The notes: generated by a model from the sequence alone, not told the origin. A stretch of 64,000 nt of DNA from Cordia subcordata (GCA_028554755.1 JAPTOF010000021.1:6487001-6551000), one strand, 5' to 3'. Shown: positions 47,537-59,400, numbered from the stretch's first letter. Translations and numbers: made by a program.

Positions 47537-48606
47537 GCTTTGTTCTTAGGGTTTCAACGACTTAGTTCAATACATGTCTAAGTATTTGATAATATGCCTC
47601 AATGAGATTGCACACATACACACACATACACACATATATATTAAAGTCTATTTTGCTATTGATCACTTCTAAATCATTATGTCAGCATGTCTATGTGTTT
47701 ATATGATGAATCCATGGAGTGGGTTATGTATTCATACATGTCTATGTATGTGTTTGCATTCCAATAGTAAGATTTGCTTTAATTGCATATATGTCGGGTG
47801 CTATTGCTTAAATCGGTGTAGTCTAAGCATATCTATATGTTTATTTGTTGGACATGTTGATGTATTCATGAATGTCATGCCCTAGATGTATTTGCACTTT
47901 GACTTTAACGCTTGACCCGTTAATGTGATGGACAATTGATAGAACGTAATTAAAGGCTATTCCTAGTTGAGTCTCCTTCGGTTTTAAACCCAACCAATAG
48001 GTTTCTGGTTTGGTTAGTCGACCTTAGATGGACTAGGTCATGGCTTTAAACCTAGCCAACGGTTTAGACACTAAGGTAAGATCTAAGTCACCTAGAACTT
48101 TAAGTAACTAGCCCTAAATCCTTAGGTCATAAAGACCACGTTATACTCTGGGAGTCGACACTTAGGGATAGACCTATACTAAGGCCTAAAGGATAATAAG
48201 GTGGTTAATTAGGGGTCTAGACAAGAGTAACCTAGGAAACATCCATCAAATAGCCCTAACAAGAACGTAGTAAAGACCCGTTAGCAAGTGATAATCACCC
48301 TATTCCCATTTCCAGTGTTTGACTCCCCTTAGTTAGCTTGATTCCCTCATTTACACACACACACATATCTTTTATTTTTCTTGTCTTTAGGTTAGATTTA
48401 CTTTTCCTGAGCTTCCCTCAAACCAAAAACCCAAAAGTATTGGTAGTTTAGGTCACGACACGTAATTCCCTAGGTTGCACTTAAGTTGAGACCATACATA
48501 TTTAGCCTCTTTGAGGAATCGACCTTGCATTCGCACGCTGTACTACACACGACTCGTGTGTTTGCGGGTATTTAACGTGGTGTATTTGGTCTTAATTCTT
48601 CCAACA
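46697..48606 (+). repeat. Gypsy solo LTR inserted in LTR copy B
   Basis: A 1910-bp block starts TGATGTGTTGGTTTTG and ends TTCTTCCAACA. Start, length and the final CACGCTGTACTACACACGAC segment resemble the gypsy LTR at 35214-37060 read on the minus strand. Copy A sequence resumes on both sides (left AATTGGATT, right ACAACATCAG). No interior is present. A (TG)n(TA)n microsatellite lies at 47500-47536. The 5-mers at the ends do not match, so no target-site duplication is claimed. Confidence 0.65.
47500..47536. repeat. (TG)n(TA)n microsatellite
   Basis: About nine TG units then nine TA units inside the gypsy solo LTR. Confidence 0.9.
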
Positions 48607-48669
48607 ACCGATTACAACATCAGGTGTTTAGCCTCACTATGTACCTAAGTCATTGGTTTATATCATAAG
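48607..48669 (-). repeat. LTR copy B, second piece
   Basis: ACAACATCAG near 48617 and GTCATTGGTTTATATCAT near 48648 match CCAACATCAG and GTCATTAGTTTATGTCAT of copy A near 44940-44980. It is cut at 48669/48670 by a copia element. Confidence 0.7.
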
Positions 48670-48972
48670 TGTTAGAGATATGATTCAGCAGATCATGGAG
48701 ATATGACATAATCCCTAATTGTTGGAGATATGATTTAGCAAATTATAGATATATGTCATAATCCCTGGTTGATTTAGCTTGATTTAATAATGGATCCTTG
48801 ATTGACTGATTCTAATTATGTAAACATATAAGGTCAATGTCGTATTTTAAGCAATAAATAGTTGTCAATATTTTGTCTTTATTCTTCCTTTTGTACTGTA
48901 ATTCCTCTCCTACAAATAGTGGATGTTGTACCTGTTTATGTAATGAGATACATTCTTTCCCATAATTTCTAA
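48670..48972 (+). repeat. 5' LTR of the RE1-like copia element
   Basis: About 303 bp, from TGTTAGAGATATGATTCAGC to CATAATTTCT. GAGATATGA-CATAATCC occurs twice within the first 80 bp. TTGGTATCTAGAGCC directly after (48974-48988) is the primer-binding site. Confidence 0.88.
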
Positions 48973-49043
48973 GTTGGTATCTAGAGCCTCTCTCTGAATG
49001 TATCTTTAACCCAAAAACCTTTTTTTCTCCTCTCTCTACTACC

Positions 49044-50090
49044 ATGTTTGAAATTACTTCTGAAGCCACTTAAGACTCTATCGCTGTTATCCCCACAAAG
49101 GCCCTTGAGAAACAGCCAACTCATTCCAATAATCATTTTGTCTAAATCACCACTATTCACCTAAATAGTGATAACTTTCTTCATTGGTCTTAATCAGTCC
49201 CGATGTATATTCATGGTCAGGGTAAAATAGGCTATATCACCAGGGACAAGAAGGCTCTGGCAAAAAAGAGATCCTTTTTATGCTACATGGAATGCTGAAA
49301 ATTCCATGGTTATGATATGGTTAGTTAATTCTATAGAGGAGGAAGTTGGTTCTAATTATATGTGCTATTCCACTGCAAAAGAATTATGGGATAATGTAAG
49401 TGAAATGTACTCCGATTTGGGCAATCAATCTCAAGTTTTTGAGTTAACCCTAAAACTAGGTGATATTCAACAAGGGAATGATTCAATTACCAAATACTTC
49501 AATTCTTTGGAAAGGTTATGGCAGGACCTGGATCTATTGAACATAGATGAATAGAAATCTACTCATGATTGCAATTACTACAAGAAAACTATAGAAGACA
49601 TTTGGATTTACATATTTCTCGCTGGCCTTAATGTTGAGTTTGATGAAGTGCGCTGGAGGATCATTGCCAGATGTTCTTTTCTATCTCTTGGTGAAGTTTT
49701 TGCAGAGGTTCGAAGGGAAGAAAGCAGATGCAGTGTTATGCTTGAAAAATGGACAACTGGTGAGTGAATTAAAAACTCTGCATTGTTAATTGATGCTTCT
49801 GCCTTTAAGGCCACAAATTATCATCACAAGAGTGATGACAAACCTTAAGTTTGGTGCGATTTCTACAACAAGCCACACCACACTCGTGCTATTTGCTAGA
49901 AAATTTATGGGAAACCTGCTAATTGGAAAAACAGTAAGCTAAGGGAGAAGAATAATCGTGGGGTTCTTGGTGCGAATGAAGCCATCTCAAGTCCTTTCAA
50001 CAAAGAGCAAATTGATCAACTCTTGACACTACTAAAGACTAATTTCTCATATGGTATTCCTAGTCGTTCCTAGGCACAAACAAGTGGAAA
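49044..50090 (+). pseudogene. gag: gag of the RE1-like copia element
   Basis: Starts at ATG 49044 (M-F-E-I-T). After early stops the frame at 49306-49554 is clear: N-S-I-E-E-E-V, A-K-E-L-W-D-N-V-S-E-M-Y-S and F-E-L-T-L-K-L-G-D-I-Q-Q-G. It then passes through W-D/D-L-D-L-L-N and E-V-R-R-E-E-S-R (about 49712), typical of the UBN2/Retrotran gag family. A CxxH-like knuckle region (W-C-D-F-Y-N-K-P-H-H-T-R-A-I-C) lies near 49850 and has stops on both sides. Confidence 0.85.
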
Positions 50091-51441
50091 TTCTAAAGCT
50101 GTTTCTTTTCTAAATTCCTCTCAATGGATCATAGATTCTAGAGCTTCTGATCATATGACTAGTTTTTCCCATCTAAGTGACTCGTACTCTCTTTGCTCTA
50201 GCAATGAGAAAAATTAGAATCATCGATGATAGTTTCTTATCTATTGCAGTAAAAGACATATCAAACTAAACGAGAAAATCAAACTCAATTTTTTTCTTCA
50301 TGTTTCTAAGTTAGTTTGCAAACTTTTATTAGTTAGTAAATTATCTAAGGATTATAACTGTAATATCACCTTTTTTATTCTTATTGTGAATTTCTGGACC
50401 GAAACTCGAGGACGATGAATGGGCATGCTAGGATGATTGAAGGTCTTCACTACTTTGATGAAATTTCATCTAGTAATAAAATAGCTTAGGGTTTTAGTAG
50501 TACTAGTTCAATTTTTGTTCGAGACCAAATAATGTTATGGCATCTAAGACTAGGACATTCTAGTTTTCCTTATCTAAAACATTTATCCCCTAAATTGTTT
50601 GAAGGATTGGATTGTTCATCTTTTCAATGTGAGAGTTGCATTTTGGCAAAAAATTATCATTCTACATATCTGCCAAAACCTTACCACCCTTCAAAACCTT
50701 TTTATTTAATTCATAGTGATGTTTGGGGTCCGCCAAAATTACCACCATGTATGGCAAATGATGGTTTGTTACATTTATTAATGATTATACATTGTTGTGT
50801 TGGGTTTATTTGATGCATAGGAAGTTACATGTGAAAGAATTGTTCAAAAACTTTTATTGTTAAAAAACTTTTACATTATGATTGAAACCCAATATCAAAT
50901 AAAAATTGGTATTTTGCACTCTGATAATAGAACTGAATATTTTAACGAACACTTAGGGGATTCTTTAAAAGAAAAAGGCATTCATCACCAATTCACTTGT
51001 CGGGACACTTATCAACAAAATGGCATTGCTGAACGCAAAAACAAACATTTGCTTGAAGTAGCTCATGCCATAATGTTTTCCATGCATGTTCCAAAATATT
51101 TATAAGGTGAAGTAGTTTTAATAGCCTCGTATCTAGTAAATAGGGTGCCTACTAAAGTTTTAAAGCATAAAGCACCTCTTGAGTGTCTAAAAGATTGCTT
51201 TCTTGGAACAAGGTTATATTTATACATTCCTGTGAAAGTTTTTGGGTGCATTGCATATGTTCATGTACCTAGTTTATTTCGTTCAAATCCTAACCCAAGG
51301 GCTGTAAAGCGCCTTTTTTTGGGTTATGCTTCAAACCAAAAGGGCTATAAGTGTTATGATCCTCAAACAAAAAAACACTATGTGAGTATACATGTTTCAT
51401 TTCTTGAAAATCAATCCTATTTCAACAAAAATTCTCTTTAA
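50091..51441 (+). pseudogene. Protease and integrase of the RE1-like element
   Basis: The protease site reads W-I-I-D-S-R-A-S-D-H-M, where the conserved Gly after D-S is Arg (50140-50142), a G-to-A change. A damaged stretch (50210-50520) follows. The integrase zinc region is intact (L-W-H-L-R-L-G-H, C-E-S-C-I-L-A-K) at 50532-50660, and the core shows H-S-D-V-W-G (Asp kept), H-S-D-N-R-T-E-Y and Q-Q-N-G-I-A-E-R-K-N. The C-terminal part (51145-51441) has V-F-G-C-I-A-Y and F-L-G-Y-A-S-N-Q-K-G-Y-K. Stops and frame changes lie between the blocks. Confidence 0.87.
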
Positions 51442-52968
51442 GGGAAAAACCATGAAGTGGAAGACAATTTTTGGGATAAGTCCATCCCACTGCCAAAAGT
51501 AATTTGTTCCACACCTTCATTAGGATCGTGTCCTTGTTTAGGGCCAAGCAAAGAGGTTTCTTAGACAGGGGGAGAAGTACTACAAAAAGGTCAATCTGAT
51601 CTACATCCTGAGCTTCAGGTTTATTCTAGGAAGAAGTTCAACCAATGGAATAAAGACTTGAAGGTCAATCCAGTAGAGAGCCAATTTGAGAATCCTAGTG
51701 GCAGTTTTGTAAGTTCAGCTACTCATATTCCAACTTTTATTCCTCTAGATATACCTAATAACTCATATGTCACTTATGATCTTGATGTTTCTATAGCTCG
51801 TAAAAAAGGTGTTTGTAGTTGCACTAACTATCCCATTGCCAAATATTTCTCCTACCAAATATTGTTAAAAACTTATAAAGCTTTCACATCTAGAATTTCA
51901 CACTTGCTTATCCCAAGGAATATATAGAAAGCATTGGATGATCTAAATTGGAATTTGGTAGTTATGGAAGGGATGAATGCTCTGAGTAATGGAACTTAGG
52001 AGATAGTTGATCTACCTATAAACAAAAAAATAGTGGGGTGTAAATGGGTATTCACTATAAAGTGTAAAGCTGATGGGAGTGTTAAGAGATACAAGGCTAG
52101 ATTGGTGGCTAAAGGCTTCACGTACACTTATGGGATTGATTATCAAGAAACTTTTGCTACTGTTGCTAAAATAAACTCTATTAGCCTTTGTTGTCACTTG
52201 TAGTAAGTTTTGATTGGCCTCTGCACCAACTAGATGTCAAGAACGCTTTTCTCAATGGTGATCTAGAGAAGGAGGTATTCATAAGCCTACCGCCGAGATT
52301 CGAGAAGAAACTTAGAGATAACAAGGTGTGCAATTTGAAGAAGTCCTTGTATGGACTAAAACAATCACCTAGAGCGTGGTTTGAACAGTTTGGAAAGGTT
52401 GCCATTAGTTATGGCTTTCTTCAGAGTTAGGCAGATCATACTATATTTTACAAACACTCAAAATCTAGTAAAGTTGCAATTTTGATTGTTTATGTTGATG
52501 ATATTATCTTGACCAGTAATGATGAAGCAGAAATAGACAACCTGAAGAAGAGACTTGCTAAAGAATTTCAGATCAGAGACCTGGGAGGACTAAAATATTT
52601 ACTTGGAATAGAGTTTGCAAGATCCAAACAAGGAATTTTTGTCAGCTAAAGAAAGTATATTCTTGATCTATTAGTAGAGACGGGCATGTTTGGTTGTAAA
52701 GCAACAGAAACACCTATTGAACCAAATTTGAAGTTACAAGTTGCCAATACTGGAGAAGTTACAGACAGGGAACAATATCAGAGACTTATTGGCAAGCTAA
52801 TCTACTTGTCTCATACATGTCCAGGTATTGCTTTTCCAGTCGACATGGTAAGTCAATTCATGCATACACTTGGGGCAGAACATTTCGAGCTTATCTACAG
52901 GATTCTTACATACTTGCAAGGAAATCCAGGGAAAGGCCTCATGTTCATGACACATGGTCACCTATAAA
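51442..52968 (+). pseudogene. Reverse transcriptase of the RE1-like element
   Basis: After a linker the RT begins near 51930 (A-L-D-D-L-N-W-N-L-V) and continues with [16 protein letters not shown] and Q-L-D-V-K-N-A-F-L-N-G-D-L. Then come L-Y-G-L-K-Q-S-P-R-A-W-F and the active site Y-V-D-D (52491-52502), which is unchanged. L-G-G-L-K-Y-L-L-G-I-E-F and Y-Q-R-L-I-G-K-L-I-Y-L-S-H-T follow. Stops interrupt near 52000, 52200, 52430 and 52650. Confidence 0.88.
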
Positions 52969-53440
52969 TTGAAGGATACACGAATGTAGATTGGGCAGGA
53001 AGAGTTAATAATAGAAGATCTATCTCGAGCTATTATAGATTTGCTGGAGGAAATCTAGTTACTTGGCAAAGTAAAAAGTAGAACATCATAGCTAGAAGTA
53101 GTGCAGAAGCAGAGTTTCGAGTTGATGCCCTTGGAATTTGTGAGGTGATATGGATTAAAAGAATACTTGAGGAGTTGAAGTTTCCCCATTCAGTACCTAT
53201 GAAGGTTTATTATGATAACATGGCTACTATACCACTTGCTTACAATCCAATTCTACATGATCAAACAAAGCATATAGAAGTGGATAAACATTTCATCAAA
53301 GAAAAGCTAGATGGTGGCATAATATGCATGTTATATCTACTAACAACAGAATAGATTGTCGACATATTAAAAAACGGATTACACAAAAGGCAATTTGACA
53401 AGCTAATTGACAAGCTGGGTATGAAAGATATCTTCAAACC
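52969..53440 (+). pseudogene. RNase H of the RE1-like element
   Basis: G-Y-T-N-V-D-W-A-G-R (52974 on; usual form G-Y-T-D-A-D-W-A-G), R-R-S-I-S-S-Y, W-Q-S-K-K, R-S-S-A-E-A-E-F-R and Y-D-N-M-A-T are visible. K-H-I-E-V-D-K-H-F-I-K-E-K and the final Q-F-D-K-L complete it. Several stops break the frame. The purine tract TTGAAGGGGAG (53444-53454) follows. Confidence 0.85.
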
Positions 53441-53454
53441 AGCTTGAAGGGGAG

Positions 53455-53753
53455 TGTTGGAGATATGACTCAATAGATTATGGAGATATGACATAATCCT
53501 TAATTGTTGAAGATATGATTTAGCAAATCATAGACATATGTCATAATCGCTAATTGATTTAGCTTGATTTAGCAGATCCTTGATTGACTAATTCTAATTA
53601 TGTAAAATAAAACGTCAATGTTGTATTTTAGGCAATAGATAGTTGTCAATATTTTGTCTTTATTCTATTCTTTTGTATTGTAATTCCTCTCTTCCAAATA
53701 GAGGATATTGTACTTGTTTACGTAATGAGATACATTCTTTCTCATAATTCCTA
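53455..53753 (+). repeat. 3' LTR of the RE1-like copia element
   Basis: Starts TGTTGGAGATATGACTC and ends near CATAATTCC. It shares the whole plan of the 48670 LTR, with point changes and small indels (for example the TAATGGATCC/AGCAGATCC region). Confidence 0.88.
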
Positions 53754-53901
53754 AGTATAGGACCTTTATGCATAGCTTCAATACACAATGGAGAGAATAT
53801 CATGTGTAAACTCAATCATATCAGTAATATCATGAGTATAATATGTCCAGTATCCAATAAATATCATTCACAAATGGTCTTTAGGACATCCAATCCCAAC
53901 A
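53754..53901 (-). repeat. LTR copy B, third piece
   Basis: GACCTTTATGCATAGC near 53761 and CTTTAGGACATCCAATCCCA to 53901 match copy A (GTCTTTATACATGCATC, CTTTAGGACATACAAATCCC). On the minus strand its start is TGTTGGGATTGGATGTCC. Confidence 0.75.
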
Positions 53902-53997
53902 AATTGGCATGATTTCGTAGCTCTAGTTGGAAGGCACTTGAGTAGAAGCTTTAGTTGGTTTATCATTGACTATAATAGTGGATCTCATAGGGAGATC

Positions 53998-54210
53998 CTA
54001 AACGTTTGTGAATAGTATGAGTTCATGACAATTGTATGAGACAAGGCTGGGACTATACCTAGGGCTAAAGGTAGTAACTCGAGCATCTTCATCATCCTCG
54101 GCATGGGAAGTAGGGTACATGTTCTTAGAGTTCACTTTCGAAGACATGATCGTTGGTTGATGGAGGTCGAAGCTCGAAGTGAGTGAGGAAAGGAGAAATG
54201 GTGGAAGCAT
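53998..54210 (-). CDS. Possible antisense accessory ORF fragment beside a gypsy-like LTR; no domain recognised
   Basis: The ORF spans 53998-54210. Its likely start, the ATG at about 54146, gives M-S-S-K-V-N-S-K-N-M-Y-P-T-S-H and then acidic D-D-E-D. A conserved-looking V-T-T-F-S-P-R-Y-S-P-S-L-V-S-Y-N-C-H follows before a stop near the 3' end. A TATA-like CTCCTATAAATATCC lies upstream on the same strand (near 54344-54334), with a pyrimidine-rich leader between. It is directed away from the LTR at 54.48 kb. Some Tat-lineage gypsy elements carry an antisense ORF just before the 3' LTR. I infer the same arrangement here. The protein itself is not recognised and is probably truncated. Confidence 0.35.
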   Translation of the reverse strand: MLPPFLLSSLTSSFDLHQPTIMSSKVNSKNMYPTSHAEDDEDARVTTFSPRYSPSLVSYNCHELILFTNV

Positions 54211-54479
54211 ACCTTGAAAAGGGAATAGAATATATTGCTAGAAAAGTCATCAGAAGAATGAAGAAAAGAGAAGTGCTTCATATGTGTTTGAAAGGAAGTA
54301 AAATGGAAAATGGTGATAAATAAGTTAAGATAAGGATATTTATAGGAGTCCAACCCAATGGTCAAATGCACGGGTCGACAAGCTGACATAAGGAAACTCA
54401 CCAGTCACATCGATGTTATAGTCATAATTATTAGTCAAACGAGAGAAATCTAAAGGAATTTCATGTGGAGTTATCTATT

Positions 54480-55080
54480 AACATGACAAGTTTATGAGAG
54501 AACAAAATATGGCTTGCTCCCACCTAAGCAACTCCTCAACTGGGATGAAAGTAAAGGGGGCTATAGGTAGTAGTATATCTAACCTGACCCATAAAACACC
54601 AAAATCCAAATCCGAGAAAAGCCCTGATCAAGGTTGGTATGGGTATAGGCTTAATGGGTCAATACTAGGTCGAGGTCGATTACTAGGAATTCAAAGATCC
54701 CTCTGAGCTTATTTGGATTTGTATAAGACCCTTAAAAAGACTGTTATGAAATGGATCCTTATCACCGAAAAACCTTATTGGGAAGCGAGTTGGTCAACAT
54801 GAAGAGTTTGAAGTCAACGCCAACTCTTCTCTTCTTATGGCCTATATAAGCAACTCAACTCGGAAGAATAAGGTGCACTTTTTTGCAAAATCACACTTCG
54901 TAATTATTGCTTCATCTAACTAAGACATATTTCTAACACTGCAGTTGACTTAAGAATTAGAGGCTCTTTGGCCGACACCATACTAATAGTGTGCCAAGTA
55001 GTTATCTAACCCTCTTACTTTCTTTTTGTGGTAGGATCCCTAGCTTGGGCTAGATGTCAAATTCCAAATTAGGTAGCAAT
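54480..55080 (+). repeat. Ty3-gypsy-like LTR remnant, plus orientation
   Basis: A TATA core GGCCTATATAAGC lies near 54840. TTGACTTAAGAATTAGAGGC near 54947, TTTGGCCGACACCATACTAA near 54968 and TTTGTGGTAGGATCCCTAGC near 55025 follow. The order matches the 21.78-22.40 kb remnant (which reads CTCAAGCATCAGAGGCTC then TTTGCCCAGTACTACACC). Ends are approximate; no interior lies to the right. Confidence 0.45.
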
Positions 55081-55204
55081 TTGTGTAGTCTCTATTGTTG
55101 GGCATGACCATGTAAAATCATTAGATGTGGGAGAATAACCCGATATATGTTGTTTTTGAACAAATATCATGAGAATAAGATATTAATATTCAGGATGACT
55201 CGAG

Positions 55205-55990
55205 GACAAATGGGCAAATTAAGGTCTATTTGGTATTTCGTAGAATTAGTTATTAGGTAGTTGTTAGCTGTTTGAGTAGCTGATACCTGTTAGGCTTGCT
55301 TGGTATAACTAGCTATTAGGATAGCTGATAGCTGTTTGCATAGTTGATGACTATTATATTTTAACTGTTAGTGGATAGTTGTTTAACTAGCTGATTAAAC
55401 AAATGTGTTTGTTAAAATTAGTTGTTGCATTAGTTGATGAAAGTAAAATGATAAAAGGGCATTCATATCACGTTATTATTTTTATGATAATTATGATTAT
55501 TATTACTATTATTGAAATAAGATATTTTATTTATAATTAGATACATGTTTTATATAATAATATTTTTTTAAAAATAATAAAATTATGTTCTTGATAAAAT
55601 ATTTGTATCAATATTATAAAAAAGCATTTTTAATAGATTCAAAATTTATTTGTCAATGTAAAATAATAAAGGGACTAATAAAACTTGTATTTTTTTTAAT
55701 ATGTTTTGACATGAATAGAACTTGAAACTATTTTTCGTGTTATTTTTAGTTTATGCTTATGAAAAAGGTAAAAATATAGAGATAAATTGCAGAAAGACTA
55801 GGATTTCCATAAAAGAATAGAAAAATGATAGAATTACAAAAAAAAAAAAAATAGAACACTATAAGCTTTTATGAAATATTAAATTTTGGACGTTTAAAAA
55901 AGTCAATTAAAATACTAAAAACTACTTGAGAAGCTACTTAAAACACTAACTCATTGAATTATTTTGATTAAGAATAAAAAATTACTTAAA
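55205..55990. repeat. Possible MITE with a duplicated head
   Basis: GGTCTATTTGGTATTTCG near 55223 is followed by TTAGTTATTAGGTAG and AGCTGTTTGAGTAGCTGATA. About 75 bp on, GCTTGCTTGGTATAACTAGC with a similar tail repeats the pattern. The right part has ACTACTTGAGAAGCTACTT (near 55920), partly inverted to the left. These are marks of hAT-like MITEs, but a right end was not found. Confidence 0.35.
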
Positions 55991-56206
55991 AACTATTATT
56001 TGGAGTTTGTTCGACATAATTAGTGAATTAAAAAAATATTTTGATTTAATTAAAACATTAATCGGTATTTAAAATACTGTTGCCAACATAAAGTTGGTGT
56101 TTGCCGAACTGGTCTTGGTTGCCAAGTCTCATCCAAGAATATTGTTCCACTAAAAAACCGACTCTTTGTCTCGTCTCGAAGAGGAATCATCAACCAGAAT
56201 CATGCA

Positions 56207-56284
56207 ATGATGCCTAATCCCATCCCCACTCTCCATTTCCAAACACCACTACCAAACAAAGACCTCCCCACCTTAAACAAATAA
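56207..56284 (+). other. Possible upstream ORF in the CRTISO leader
   Basis: ATGATGCCTAATCCC opens a 25-codon ORF ending TAA at 56282-56284, about 120 bp before the CRTISO start. A three-codon ORF (ATG CAA TGA) overlaps it at 56202-56210. They matter only if transcription starts upstream of 56200, which the sequence does not settle. Confidence 0.35.
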
Positions 56285-56403
56285 GCACGGAGCATTTTGC
56301 TTCTTCTCCAACCCATTAAAACCCCACACAAAAGCTTCCTTCGCGCCACCCCTCTACGCCCTTTGACAATTCTCAGCCACTGAGCCACCAGAGCACCACC
56401 CTT

Positions 56404-59400
56404 ATGGATACTCTCATACCCACAAACCAAGATTCATTTTTTATCACTTTCAGCGCTTTAACAGGAGTTGGTACTCTACCTAGGTGTTTTTTTGGTGATA
56501 AAAGGACCAGAAATTTGAATAAAATCACACCCAAAAGTCAAAAGGTCAAATCTTTATTTGCTAACACTTCAAGAAGGCTCACATTTAATAGAAATTTGTG
56601 TTTTGACCATGGTGATCGCATTCTTGGTGAATTAAGTTTTGGGTTCCTTAGAAGGAAAAATGGATCTTTTCTGAGGGTGAAAGCAATGGTGGATGTAGAT
56701 GAAGTGAGGGAGACTGAGGGAAGTAATAGTGTAGCAGTGAATGACAGTGGTGGATATTATGATGCAATTGTTATTGGTTCAGGCATTGGTGGGTTGGTGG
56801 CAGCAACGCAGCTAGCTGTTAAGGGCGCTAAGGTTTTGGTGCTGGAGAAGTATGTAATACCTGGTGGAAGCTCTGGATATTACGAGAGGGATGGTTATAC
56901 TTTCGATGTTGGATCGTCTGTGATGTTCGGGTTCAGCGATAAGGTCAGTTAATTTTAAAAAATGCCTCTGCTTATGTAGTCTCTGAATGTCATTTTTGGT
57001 GTATGTTAATAGTCAAAGAAATGAAACCAGTATTACTATTGACAAATGAAATTTTCATATCAATGAATGATTAAGATTTTACTTAGCTGACCACTTTGTT
57101 GGTTAGTTTGTAACGGATGGATTGGCTGTTTTCGTTCTATAAGTTGAATAGTTATGGTGGTTATGAATAAAATTGGTAGGCGAGAAACGAAAATTTGGCA
57201 AAATTTGTCTTGTTATAGGATAACAACATACCCATTTTGCTTTCTCTCTATTATTTCAGAAAACTTGGTTTCTGTTTTTATTCTTTAGCTCTCGGTACTC
57301 TAAAGATCATGAATTTCCTATATTGACCAGCACTAGAGCTCTGTAACATGGCTGAAAATTGTAAAAGTGTACTTAGTGTCATTAAGGGAGCCTGCATTTC
57401 AAATATGAGGCTGTCAGATGACTCTGTGATTGCTTTACCATCTGAACTTCCTCTTGCACTCATCCTTGCTTATATTATTGAGTTTGTGATCAATAGAGCA
57501 GTCAAACCTTTTAACTGTTCTCTTTGTGGACCCCTTTCTTGCAGCTTCATCTTTCTCCTTGTTCTCCCTGTTAATTTCATCCCACCTTTTTTTCTCTACG
57601 TTATCCAAAAAGACTATGAATCTATTGTCATAAGACATGACGGAGACCTTAAGTTATAACCCTTCGTAAATCTTTCCAACTATCCTTGGTTGGTCAGTCC
57701 TCCATCCATCCATCTGGTGGTGTGGATAGCAACGCCACCAAAGGCTTAATTAGTGTAGCCCAGTGAAGAGTCAACTGCGTTTTGTGTGTATGTAATGTTG
57801 CCTTCTCGTCTCTGCATGTAATGCCAACTCTCCAGCCGTCTTCAGAACTTTCTTAAAGTAGTTTCAGTGCCAGTATGTTGGTACTGTCTCTAGATTTGGC
57901 ACTTTATTTACGTCAATGCAATTCATTTTGACCTCGTCTGTGTCAGTCTTGTGTTTATCAATTGAAGCCTTTCGGATTCTCATTTGCTATGTATATTGTC
58001 AGGGAAACTTGAATTTGATTACTCAAGCATTGGCAGCAGTGGGGTGCAAGATGCAGGTGATACCTGACCCAACTACTGTTCATTTTCACCTGCCAAATGA
58101 TCTTTCTGTACGAGTTCACAGAGAGTACAGCGAGTTTATTGGAGAACTTGTGAGTAAATTTCCACATGAGAAGGAAGGGATTCTCCAATTTTATGGTGAA
58201 TGCTGGAAGGTTCGTTTTGGTTAAGGCGATTGCAGCTTCCTCTTGGATCTTTTCCATGACTAGTTCAAACTTATGATGATAACTTATTTACTTGTTGGAT
58301 AGATATTCAATGCGTTGAACTCGTTGGAACTGAAATCCCTTGAAGAGCCTATCTACCTTTTTGGGCAGTTTTTTAAGAAGCCTCTCGAATGCTTGACTCT
58401 TGGTAATCCTCTTGCTTTTGCTTGAAATTCTATTGTGCATTTATGTGTAATGCTTCATGTCAGCAAAAGGAATGGATCACATCTGTTTTTTAGTGATAAT
58501 CAATCTGCTTCTTTTCAGAATGGAAAAACTAAATGTAGAAATTTAAAAATCTTCTTAGTGAATTCCATGCGCTGAACGGCACAGAGATCCTGGTCTGGAA
58601 CTCTGGCTTATCTCCTTTATTTGGTCTAGGAACTGGATATCCTTTTTGGATGGCCTCCATTATACTTTATGGTTGATCCATGACAGTTGAGTTGTTGGAA
58701 ACCCACTTTCTTAGCTACCCGTCTGTATCTGCTCATGTTTTTGATAATATCCATTTTGTATTTTCATTACAGCATACTATTTGCCCCAAAACGCTGGTGA
58801 AATAGCTCGAAAATTCATAAAAGATCCTCAATTGCTGTCTTTTATAGATGCCGAGGTGCGCAATTTGCTCTTCATCTATTTCTTAGGATTCCATATGCTT
58901 TTAGGTGCAGCTTGTGAAATCCCTTGACATACTTTAATGCCTATCTGATGAACATATCACTGTCTAAAGTCAGTGTATTGTTTGTTTTATTGTAGTGTTT
59001 CATTGTGAGCACTGTTAATGCTTTGCAGACACCAATGATCAATGCAGGCATGGTAATCAATTTTCTGATGTCCTATTTCTTTCACATGATTTTTCTATTT
59101 TGTTTCCTCATACCTTCTTAGCTGTAGGTACTATGTGACCGGCATTTTGGGGGAATTAACTACCCAGTTGGCGGTGTAGGCAAAATTGCAGAGTCTTTAG
59201 CTAAAGGCTTAGTTGATCAGGGCAATGAGATACTTTACAGGGCAAATGTGACAAATATTAAGATTGAAAATGGAAAAGCCGTGAGTTCAAATGCAACCTA
59301 TGCCTGCTTCTGTGCTAATGTTGCTTTTATGATCCATACAAATTTGAAAAGATGGTTCAGTTCAAGTGTCATTTTTCTTGTAGGTGGGTGTGAAGCTGTC

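Larger units (their letters stand above)
48670..53753 (+). mobile_element. Full-length Ty1-copia retrotransposon (RE1-like), degenerate
   Basis: About 5.1 kb with LTRs at both ends, a tRNA-Met-type PBS, gag, protease, integrase, RT, RNase H and a purine tract. It sits inside LTR copy B: ATAAG precedes it and CTAAG follows, compatible with a 5-bp duplication with one change. Many stops (for example at about 49552, 49857, 51474, 53355) inactivate it. The active-site YVDD is kept. Confidence 0.92.

Noticed and set aside
56200..56430. 76-codon ORF antisense to the CRTISO leader
   Set aside because: No signature; it overlaps the leader and start of a clear gene.
57348..57659. 103-codon plus ORF in CRTISO intron 1
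   Set aside because: It has no family signature and no splice link; the exon 1 to exon 2 junction is clear without it.
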